From: Candidatus Uhrbacteria bacterium RIFOXYB12_FULL_58_10
GTDB taxonomy: Bacteria > Patescibacteriota > Patescibacteriia > UBA9934 > GWF2-40-263
Assembly (NCBI GenBank): GCA_943357275.1
Contig: CALRGL010000028.1
Coordinates: forward strand, 1 to 12,008
Direction: 5' to 3'
Length of the DNA stretch: 12,008 bases
The notes under the pieces were generated by a model. It ran no database searches. It was not told the DNA's origin and saw nothing but the letters and a program-made list of their open reading frames with translations. Positions 5,347-11,357 of the stretch are shown piece after piece (positions within the stretch are counted from its first letter, which is position 1; every line of letters begins with the position of its first letter). The position numbers and the translations under genes were made by a program.

Positions 5347-6788
5347 GGAGTTCGTTTATGCCAATCGGTTTGTGATTGATAGAACGCGCCGATGCGATAA
5401 AGCATTTGTTCATCAAACGGTTTACCCATAATTTGGAGTCCAACCGGAAGATTGTTTACGAATCCACAAGGAACAGACAATGCTGGAACCGTTGCTAAGT
5501 TTGCTGTGACTGTATAGATGTCTGACAAATACATCGTGATTGGATCGTTGAACTTCTCTCCAATTCCCCAGGCAACGGATGGGCTGGTTGGAGTGATGAT
5601 TGCATCCACGCGCTTCAAGGCTTCGTCGAAATCTTGCTTAATCAGCGTTCGCATTTGAAGAGCTTTTCGATAGTAAGCATCATAATAACCAGCAGAAAGC
5701 GCATAGGAACCAAGCATGATCCGACGCTTTACTTCGGAGCCAAATCCTTCTCCGCGGGTTCGTCGATAGGTATCTTCCAAGTCAGAACCCATGGAATGAT
5801 AGCCAAAACGTAGTCCATCAAACTTTCCGAGGTTTGAACTCGCTTCACACGGCATGATGATGTAATAGGTCGCAAGTGCGTACTCCGAGTGCGGCATGGA
5901 AATTTCTTCGATCTTTGCCCCCGCTTTTTCAAGGACAACCACGGCATCCATCACTCGAGCTTTTACTTCTGGATCCATGCCTTCGATAAAGTATTCCTTT
6001 GGAATTCCGAGCGTGAGTCCTGCCACAGATGGCTCTAATAATTCTGGAACGGATGTTGAGTCTAGTCGAATGGAGGTTCCATCGTTTGGATCTTGGCCTT
6101 CGATGCACTCCATGATGGTCATGACATCTTCCACGCTCTTTGCAAACGGACCGATCTGATCAAGTGAAGACGCCATGGCCATCAAACCGTAACGTGAAAC
6201 GCGACCATAGGTTGGTTTGAGACCTGTGACTCCACAAAGCGAAGCAGGCTGACGAATGGATCCACCCGTATCAGAACCAAGGGCAAACGGAACAAAGCCA
6301 GCTGAGACAGCAGCTGCACTTCCACCACTGGAACCACCTGGAACTTTTGTCGTGTCCCATGGGTTTTTTGTAATCCCGTAATGCGAAGATTCAGAAGAAG
6401 ATCCCATGGCAAATTCATCCATGTTTGTCTGTCCGATAATGATCGCTCCGGCGGATTTGAGTCGAGAGACAACCGTTCCATCGTAAGCACTGACATGCCC
6501 TTCCAAGATCTGAGAACCAGCGGTTGTCACCTGACCTTTGACCAGCATGTTGTCCTTCAGACCGACGGGAATACCCGCAAGCGGTCCCATCTGCTCCCCA
6601 CTCGCACGACGTGTGTCAATTGCTCGCGCTTGTTCAAGGGCATCTTCTGCAACACGAATAAACGCATTGATCTCTGGGTTTTGTTCTTGAATACGATCAA
6701 GACAGGCCTGTGTTAATTGTTCACTTGTCACTGTTTTCTTTGTAAGTTGATCTGCCAACTCCTTCAAACTCATCGTTGAAATATCCAT
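5343..6788 (-). CDS. gatA: Asp-tRNA(Asn)/Glu-tRNA(Gln) amidotransferase subunit A
   Basis: Amidase subunit of GatCAB, which releases ammonia from glutamine so that mischarged Glu-tRNA(Gln), or Asp-tRNA(Asn), can be converted to the correct amide. The 481 residues have normal length. The amidase-signature Ser-cis-Ser-Lys triad is visible: K78 in GIPVGLKDNM, S153 in VPGGSSGGSAAA, and nucleophile S177 in GSDTGGSIRQP, followed by GLKPTYGRVSRYGL (189-202). Numbering is one less than the K79/S154/S178 of S. aureus GatA, as far as I recall. It starts two bases after the gatC stop and ends overlapping the lgt start. The catalytic partner GatB is not in this window. Confidence 0.97.
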   Translation of the reverse strand: MDISTMSLKELADQLTKKTVTSEQLTQACLDRIQEQNPEINAFIRVAEDALEQARAIDTRRASGEQMGPLAGIPVGLKDNMLVKGQVTTAGSQILEGHVSAYDGTVVSRLKSAGAIIIGQTNMDEFAMGSSSESSHYGITKNPWDTTKVPGGSSGGSAAAVSAGFVPFALGSDTGGSIRQPASLCGVTGLKPTYGRVSRYGLMAMASSLDQIGPFAKSVEDVMTIMECIEGQDPNDGTSIRLDSTSVPELLEPSVAGLTLGIPKEYFIEGMDPEVKARVMDAVVVLEKAGAKIEEISMPHSEYALATYYIIMPCEASSNLGKFDGLRFGYHSMGSDLEDTYRRTRGEGFGSEVKRRIMLGSYALSAGYYDAYYRKALQMRTLIKQDFDEALKRVDAIITPTSPSVAWGIGEKFNDPITMYLSDIYTVTANLATVPALSVPCGFVNNLPVGLQIMGKPFDEQMLYRIGAFYQSQTDWHKRTP

Positions 6789-6790
6789 AC

Positions 6791-7093
6791 TTATTCTTCT
6801 CGATTAAACACAGCCTGAACTTCAAGCAAGTCCCCTTCTTTGTGTGAAAAGTTTTCGATAAGGAGCGTGTGAGTCTCTGGTTCACAAACAGAAACAATGT
6901 CTTCTCGAAAGACATTGCTGATTGGAAGTGCATGTTGAAGCTCAGCAACTCCTGTAGTATCAACAGCCTGAAGTTTCTCGATATACGTCAAAATAGAATC
7001 GAGTTGTGTTCGATAGATTTCGACTTCTTCCTCGCTCAAATGAAGGCGAGAAAGCTTGGCAATGTGCTGAACGTCTTGAGTAGTAAGAGACAT
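6791..7093 (-). CDS. gatC: Asp-tRNA(Asn)/Glu-tRNA(Gln) amidotransferase subunit C
   Basis: Small structural subunit that clamps GatA to GatB. From the ATG at 7093 it is 100 residues, the usual GatC size. It starts MSLTTQDVQHIAKLSRLHLS and has the standard N-terminal helices with EEEVEIYRTQLDSILTYIEKL (21-41). A VDTTGVAELQHALPISNVFREDIV segment (44-67) corresponds to the conserved proline-rich stretch ending in NVxREDxV. The frame is open upstream for 35 more codons, but that part lies inside ligA and does not resemble GatC. A start at 7108 (MQTNPMSL) overlapping ligA is also possible. It begins four bases after the ligA stop, and gatA follows two bases after its own stop. Confidence 0.95.
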   Translation of the reverse strand: MSLTTQDVQHIAKLSRLHLSEEEVEIYRTQLDSILTYIEKLQAVDTTGVAELQHALPISNVFREDIVSVCEPETHTLLIENFSHKEGDLLEVQAVFNREE

Positions 7094-7097
7094 AGGG

Positions 7098-9119
7098 TTA
7101 GTTTGCATCAAGCTTAGCGATAAACTCTTGCTCTGACAAGGTTGAAATTCCAAGTTCTCTTGCCTCGTCCGCCTTGGATCCAGGGCTTTCTCCCACAATC
7201 ACATAGTCTGTCTTGGAACTCACCGAACCAGAGACTTTTCCCCCACCCTCTCGAATCCTTTCCTTTGCCTCATCACGCGACAGAGTTTCAAGGGTTCCTG
7301 TGATCACAAACGTCTTACCGGCAATCTTTTCATTGATTTCTAGTTGTCTTTTAGCCTTCACGTAAACGCCCGCATCAAGATACGCACGAACAAGTTCTTG
7401 ATGATGCGGTTGATCTAGATAGTCTCGGATACTTTCCGCAACAACATCACCAACACCTTCGATCTTTTCTAAGGACTCTTTTGTTGAACTCAAAAAGTTC
7501 TCAAGAGTTTTGAAGTGATGGGCTAAATCAATCGCTGTCTGTTCACCAACGTTTCTAATACCCAAACCAAGGATGAATCCATCAAGTTCGATGGTCTTTT
7601 TCGACTGAATCTCTTCGACTAATTTTTTAGAGGAAAGCTCTGCAAATCCCTCGATTCCTAGAAGATCATCGGGCTTTAGAAGAAACAAATCACTTGGTCG
7701 ATTGATAATCTTTTGTTCGAGAAGCGTGGCAATTGTTTGTGGTCCAAGACCATCGATTTCAAACGCACGAGACGCGTGTAAAATCGCTTCGCTCTCTTGG
7801 ACAAAGCATTGTCGGTTCGTGCAATAAAAGGCAACCTCGCCTTCTTTACGCTCAACAGATGAACCACACACAGGACACGCCAAAGGACTGACGACTTTTT
7901 GTGTTCGCTCAGGTCTGAGGCCTTTGAGCACCTCTTTAATCTTTGGAATGATGTCGCCAGCCTTAAACAAGATAACCGTATCCCCTTCTCGAATATCCAA
8001 TCGTTCGATCTCATCGAGATTATGAAGGGAAGCATGTTGAACGGTTGTGCCACCAATCCATGTTGGTTCCAAAAGGGCCACAGGGGTCAAAGCCCCTGTT
8101 CGACCCACAAACCATTCAATCCGTTTCACCACGGTTGTTGCTTCTTCCGCCGGAAACTTCCACGCCACAAGCCCACGGGGTGTTTTCCCAACCACACCTA
8201 AGTTTTCAAACACTTGATTCTCATCAACGCGAACAACCATCCCGTCGACCCAATAGTCCAATGTGTCCCGTTTCTTTTGAAGGACGTTCCAGTGATTTGT
8301 GATCTCTTCAGCGGAATGTAAAAGAACAGACTCTGGTGCTGGCTTGAATCCAAGTTCTCGCAGGAGATTCCATTCTTCTTCCATGGTTGTTTGTCCAAAA
8401 TCCGCAACCAAATCCCATCCAACAAAAGCCAGTCCACGTGAAGCCGCAATCTTTGGATCGAGCTGTCGAATCGAACCCGCCGCCGTATTACGAGGATTCG
8501 CAAATTCAGGCTTTCCTTCTTTCTTTTGCTGAGCATTCAATTTCTCAAAAGCCTTCACAGGAATATAAATTTCCCCACGAACTTCGACGCGATGCGGAAT
8601 ATCTCCTCCCCTTTCAAAGGGGAGGTTGGGAGGGGTCTGCAATTTCAGCGGAATCGATTCAATTGTCTTAATATTCTGTGTCACATCTTCCCCAATGCTT
8701 CCATCCCCACGTGTTGCCGCTGTTTCAAGCAGTCCATCGATATAAACCAACGAAACAGCGAGACCATCGATCTTTGGCATACAAAAAAACGACTGAATCT
8801 TTTGTCCAGCCACTTTCATAGCTCGGAGTTTCCAAGCTTCAAACTCTTCCAACGTAAAAACATCTTCCATGGATAGCATGCGCTGAACATGAGTAATTTT
8901 TTCAAACTGCTCAAGCGACTCACCTGCGACCCGTTGTGTAGGCGAGTCTGGAGTAATGCATTCTGGAAACGCTTGCTCGAGCGTATAGAGCTCGTGTTTG
9001 AGCGAATCCAAAGCTGAGTCTGAAATGGTTTGCTTGTCTAAGACGTGATAATTGTAGCGATGTTCCGCAATCACTTCCTTGAGTTTTTCAATACGCACCT
9101 TGGCTTCGTCTTTTTTCAT
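7098..9119 (-). CDS. ligA: NAD+-dependent DNA ligase LigA, with a short in-frame insertion
   Basis: Seals nicks during replication and repair using NAD+. The 673 residues give all expected domains: Ia helices (1-70) with the HRYNYHVLD NMN-binding segment; the adenylation domain with catalytic K116 in MPKIDGLAVSL, RGDGSIGEDVT (137-147), EVRGE (179-183), NPRNTAAGSIRQLD (208-221), DGMVVRVD (292-299) and WKFP (320-323); the OB fold; a four-Cys zinc finger (C415, C418, C433, C438); helix-hairpin-helix repeats (about 450-590); and a C-terminal BRCT domain (596-673). Two oddities: the residue two before K116, normally Glu in 'CELKIDG', is Met; and residues 162-173 come from a palindromic DNA element, giving about nine extra residues between SIPLKL and EVRGE. 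The frame is intact throughout. It is the first gene of ligA-gatC-gatA-lgt. Confidence 0.98.
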   Translation of the reverse strand: MKKDEAKVRIEKLKEVIAEHRYNYHVLDKQTISDSALDSLKHELYTLEQAFPECITPDSPTQRVAGESLEQFEKITHVQRMLSMEDVFTLEEFEAWKLRAMKVAGQKIQSFFCMPKIDGLAVSLVYIDGLLETAATRGDGSIGEDVTQNIKTIESIPLKLQTPPNLPFERGGDIPHRVEVRGEIYIPVKAFEKLNAQQKKEGKPEFANPRNTAAGSIRQLDPKIAASRGLAFVGWDLVADFGQTTMEEEWNLLRELGFKPAPESVLLHSAEEITNHWNVLQKKRDTLDYWVDGMVVRVDENQVFENLGVVGKTPRGLVAWKFPAEEATTVVKRIEWFVGRTGALTPVALLEPTWIGGTTVQHASLHNLDEIERLDIREGDTVILFKAGDIIPKIKEVLKGLRPERTQKVVSPLACPVCGSSVERKEGEVAFYCTNRQCFVQESEAILHASRAFEIDGLGPQTIATLLEQKIINRPSDLFLLKPDDLLGIEGFAELSSKKLVEEIQSKKTIELDGFILGLGIRNVGEQTAIDLAHHFKTLENFLSSTKESLEKIEGVGDVVAESIRDYLDQPHHQELVRAYLDAGVYVKAKRQLEINEKIAGKTFVITGTLETLSRDEAKERIREGGGKVSGSVSSKTDYVIVGESPGSKADEARELGISTLSEQEFIAKLDAN
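8603..8638. repeat. GC-rich palindromic element inside ligA
   Basis: The plus strand has a perfect 10-bp inverted repeat, CCTCCCCTTT and AAAGGGGAGG, around one C (8605-8625), followed by TTGGGAGGGGTCT. On the coding strand it encodes TPPNLPFERGGD in frame, at a point where typical LigA proteins have a shorter loop. The sequence resembles a short intergenic palindromic repeat that I recall from many bacterial genomes. No second copy occurs in this window, so its repeat nature is inferred. The plus strand is also G-rich enough (four G runs within 17 bases) to form a G-quadruplex. Confidence 0.6.
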
Positions 9120-9128
9120 AACGAGGCT

Positions 9129-9156
9129 ATTTTAACAAAAAAAGTCCGTCCGGCAA
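9129..9156 (-). promoter_or_regulatory. Probable promoter of ligA-gatC-gatA-lgt
   Basis: On the minus strand TTGCCG (9156-9151) and TAAAAT (9134-9129) are 16 bases apart, and the -10 ends nine bases before the ligA ATG. It lies just past the terminator of the upstream gene. The transcript leader would be very short, consistent with the absence of a Shine-Dalgarno motif. Confidence 0.6.
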
Positions 9157-9158
9157 AA

Positions 9159-9184
9159 TAAAAAAGCTCATCCGAAGATAAGCT
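9159..9184 (-). terminator. UUCG-capped terminator of the 272-aa unknown gene
   Basis: On the minus strand AGCTTATC-TTCG-GATGAGCT forms an 8-bp stem (one G-U) closed by C(UUCG)G, an exceptionally stable tetraloop, followed by six T. It starts within the stop codon of the 272-aa gene and separates that gene from ligA. Confidence 0.9.
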
Positions 9185-10002
9185 TAGAAACGTTCACGAA
9201 AGACCGGTACAGAGAACCCTGCTGAGTCATTGTCCGTATATTCTGACGTCACAACAACGGTTTTATTTGACCCGTGAAGATCAACCGCAAAGGTATGCGC
9301 CCAAGGATTTCCTGACTCTGGCAGATTGTATTCATAGCCAGCCAAAATCATTGCACAGAATTGCTGGTAATTGATCTTGGTAATCCGCTCTGGGAACATC
9401 CACGTAAAGACGAGACCTTCGTCCGCAAGCGAATGACCACTCCGTGCGATAATCACATTCTCTCGAAACAAATACTCGGAGGCATCAACCAGAATCCACT
9501 CCACAACAGGAACGTGAGAATGATTACCGTTAATGAGGCCCAAACGATCAATCGATCGACCTTCGAACAACTCAGGTCCAGATTGAACCTTTGGCGATCG
9601 ATGAAAACGTTCTGGAAACGTCTGTTCAATGGCAGTCATGTGACGTTCAAACGTGAGCAAGACTCCTTGAAGTCCGTGACCAAAACGAACACGAAGTGTT
9701 CTGAAACAGTCTCTTCCCGGCGGCCAGGCTGGAGCTGTCTTTTCCAGACGATCAAATGTTTCTTCTTGAATTCCCCATTCACCCTGTTTATTATGCTTTC
9801 GCAACAACTCAAGCTGTTTACGAATAGACATCATAAACGGATTCAATCGCGAACGATTTCGTTCGGCACGAATCGTCTCGATCAGCCAATGAATCTTCAT
9901 AGGACTTGTCGCCCATGACAGTTCGTCCGGTGTCATTCCTGCATTTGTCAGACAACTGACCGAGAACGTATCCAACTCCTTGGGTCCAGACGTCTGGTTC
10001 AT
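9184..10002 (-). CDS. Uncharacterised 272-aa soluble protein
   Basis: I cannot assign a function. The GGAGG site five bases upstream sets the start at 10002 (MNQTSGPKELDTF), giving 272 residues; an in-frame ATG 11 codons earlier has no such site. There is no signal peptide or membrane segment. Notable stretches, numbered from that start, are RLNPFMMSIRKQLELLRKHNKQGEWG (52-77), TAPAWPPGRDCFRTLRVRFGHG (88-109), DRLGLINGNHSHVPVVEWILVD (152-173), ARSGHSLADEGLVFTWMFPERI (185-206) and FCAMILAGYEYNLPES (214-229). The density of W, G, P and charged motifs suggests a conserved globular enzyme-like or binding fold; from memory, similar hypothetical proteins recur in Patescibacteria, unverified. It has its own promoter with a perfect TTGACA and its own terminator, so it is a single-gene unit between pilD and ligA. 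Confidence 0.85.
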   Translation of the reverse strand: MNQTSGPKELDTFSVSCLTNAGMTPDELSWATSPMKIHWLIETIRAERNRSRLNPFMMSIRKQLELLRKHNKQGEWGIQEETFDRLEKTAPAWPPGRDCFRTLRVRFGHGLQGVLLTFERHMTAIEQTFPERFHRSPKVQSGPELFEGRSIDRLGLINGNHSHVPVVEWILVDASEYLFRENVIIARSGHSLADEGLVFTWMFPERITKINYQQFCAMILAGYEYNLPESGNPWAHTFAVDLHGSNKTVVVTSEYTDNDSAGFSVPVFRERF

Positions 10003-10007
10003 AGGAG

Positions 10008-10012
10008 CCTCC
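10008..10012 (-). promoter_or_regulatory. Ribosome binding site that fixes the start at 10002
   Basis: GGAGG on the minus strand stands five bases before the ATG at 10002. It decides against the longer reading frame starting at 10035. It is one of only two strong Shine-Dalgarno motifs in the window. Confidence 0.8.
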
Positions 10013-10041
10013 GTTGGTAAGATGTGGAACTTCAAGAACTC

Positions 10042-10073
10042 CTGTTTTTACTTGAAAACAGCAATAATGTCAA
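10042..10073 (-). promoter_or_regulatory. Promoter of the 272-aa gene with an inverted repeat over the -10 region
   Basis: On the minus strand a consensus TTGACA (10073-10068) is 17 bases from a TAAAAA -10 (10050-10045). A 7-bp inverted repeat, CTGTTTT and AAAACAG with a 6-base gap (10042-10061), covers the -10 and part of the spacer. It lacks a T tract, so it is not a terminator for pilD; an operator is possible. Confidence 0.6.
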
Positions 10074-10093
10074 TATCTAATGGATCTCTCTTG

Positions 10094-10846
10094 TTACAAG
10101 AAAAAATGGAGGTACCAATTGAGTAAATCTCGTCCGAAAAAGAGAGCAATCAGCGTAGCAAGCGTTAAAAAGGTTCCAAAAGGAATCGCTGTCTTTCGAG
10201 TGACTTTTCCCGTTATGAGTAAAGAAGTGGAGACAAGGGCACCGATCACATAGGCAAGAAAGAGGGCAACTAAGCCTTGTTCCAGACCAAGCATAAGGCC
10301 CATCAAAACTCCCATCCGAATATCTCCTCCCCCAATCCAAGTCCCTTTTGAAAGAAGAAACTGTCCGAGGAAAAATCCACCAAGAACCACAGCCCCGATC
10401 AAAAAAGATGTCGGGGAAATCGATCCAATCCAAAGATTGGCGATAATAGCGAGGATCATTGCTGGAATCGTGAACCGATCCAGGATGTACATGTATCGCA
10501 GGTCGTACACGAAAATGATCACTAAATAAGAAATAAAGATCCAATTTCTTAGAAGTAAGACAAAAGAAAAAGGCGTTAGAACGTAGGCTATCAAAAATAA
10601 TAATCCAGTGACGAGTTCCACAACAGGATATTGCCAGTCAATCACTTGTTCGCACTTCCGACATCGACCTCTTAAACGCAGGTAACTGACAACCGGAATC
10701 AAGTCTTGCCATCCAATCGGTTCCTGGCACTTCATGCATTTGGAACGCCCTTTCCACACCGAAGTCTCATCTTGAACACGAAAAATGGCAGCGTTTAAAA
10801 AGCTGCCAATGCATATTCCGATAAGTAGACTGAGTGCGTAAAACAT
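10094..10846 (-). CDS. pilD: Type IV prepilin peptidase / N-methyltransferase PilD
   Basis: Membrane aspartic protease that removes the short leader of type IV prepilins; the N-terminal domain usually also N-methylates the new N-terminus. The 250-aa protein opens with a hydrophobic helix containing GSFLNAAIFR (14-23), as in the family. It has a CxxC...CxxC zinc-binding loop (C37, C40, C62, C65) and then about six membrane segments. The two catalytic aspartates are D115 in YDLRYMYILD and D175 in GGGDIRM, the GxGD motif. It starts two bases after the pilin stop, so it is co-transcribed with its likely substrate, and pilM lies before both. Both domains look complete. No terminator is evident after its stop. 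Confidence 0.96.
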   Translation of the reverse strand: MFYALSLLIGICIGSFLNAAIFRVQDETSVWKGRSKCMKCQEPIGWQDLIPVVSYLRLRGRCRKCEQVIDWQYPVVELVTGLLFLIAYVLTPFSFVLLLRNWIFISYLVIIFVYDLRYMYILDRFTIPAMILAIIANLWIGSISPTSFLIGAVVLGGFFLGQFLLSKGTWIGGGDIRMGVLMGLMLGLEQGLVALFLAYVIGALVSTSLLITGKVTRKTAIPFGTFLTLATLIALFFGRDLLNWYLHFFL

Positions 10847-10848
10847 GA

Positions 10849-11352
10849 TTATTCAGGACAAACACCGGCTTGCATTCCCTCAGGAGTGGCACAGTTCACA
10901 CCCTTTTGTAGCCCAACGCTTGTTAATGCATTTTCAAGTTCAAAGTGAATCACATAGGAAGATCCTTGTGCACGTTGCGTAAAGCAAAACGCATTGCGTT
11001 TTGGTTCTCCACAGGTCACCACATCCTTGAGTCCGTCTTCAAACGTCGTTGGTGCAAATCGTAAAAGTGTTGCGGTTTCTGAAGAACAATCTGCGTGAAA
11101 ACCAGTGATTCCCAAACAAGCCGAAGTTGTTGGATCTCCTACTGGTAAGAGTTCTCCAGTTGGATACTGATTATTCTCGTTATAATAATCTTCAAACGCC
11201 GTCATGAGCTGACGGATATTCGCAAGCCGTGTTGCATCGCGCTGTTTAGAGCGTGCGGAGTTCACCGCCACAGCAGAAAGTGTGCCGATGATTCCGATAA
11301 TGGCAATAACAACGAGAATTTCGATGAGGGTAAAACCTTTTTTTGATTTCAT
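10849..11352 (-). CDS. Type IV pilin / pseudopilin with six cysteines
   Basis: Secreted pilin subunit. It has a class III leader, MKSKKG, cut before F7 by PilD, and the mature FTLIEILVVIAIIGIIGTLSAVAV stretch (7-30) with the conserved Glu at +5 (E11). This helix anchors the subunit and packs the pilus core. Next comes the amphipathic SARSKQRDATRLANIRQLMTAFEDYYNENNQYP (32-64), then a globular C-terminal domain. That domain has six cysteines (C79, C89, C114, C123, C154, C165), an even number that could form three disulfides outside the membrane. The 167-aa length is normal. The ATG is five bases after the pilM stop and pilD follows two bases after its own stop. Whether it is the major pilin or a minor pseudopilin cannot be told from this alone. 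Confidence 0.95.
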   Translation of the reverse strand: MKSKKGFTLIEILVVIAIIGIIGTLSAVAVNSARSKQRDATRLANIRQLMTAFEDYYNENNQYPTGELLPVGDPTTSACLGITGFHADCSSETATLLRFAPTTFEDGLKDVVTCGEPKRNAFCFTQRAQGSSYVIHFELENALTSVGLQKGVNCATPEGMQAGVCPE

Positions 11353-11357
11353 AATTG

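Noticed and set aside
7094..7198. Longer gatC starting inside ligA
   Set aside because: The extra N-terminus does not resemble GatC, and the 100-aa product from 7093 already has the full family length.
9361..9918. 185-codon plus-strand open frame inside the 272-aa gene
   Set aside because: The minus-strand gene has promoter, ribosome binding site and terminator in register; the plus frame has none and has the composition of an antisense shadow.
10077..10544. 155-codon minus-strand frame overlapping pilD
   Set aside because: It is a shifted frame of pilD, rich in Cys, Trp and Arg, with no family motifs, while the pilD frame keeps both catalytic aspartates and the zinc cysteines.
11338..11344. 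Seven-base homopolymer at the start of the pilin gene, possible phase-variation tract
   Set aside because: It just encodes the Ser-Lys-Lys of the prepilin leader; seven A bases are too short and too expected from Lys codons to claim slippage.
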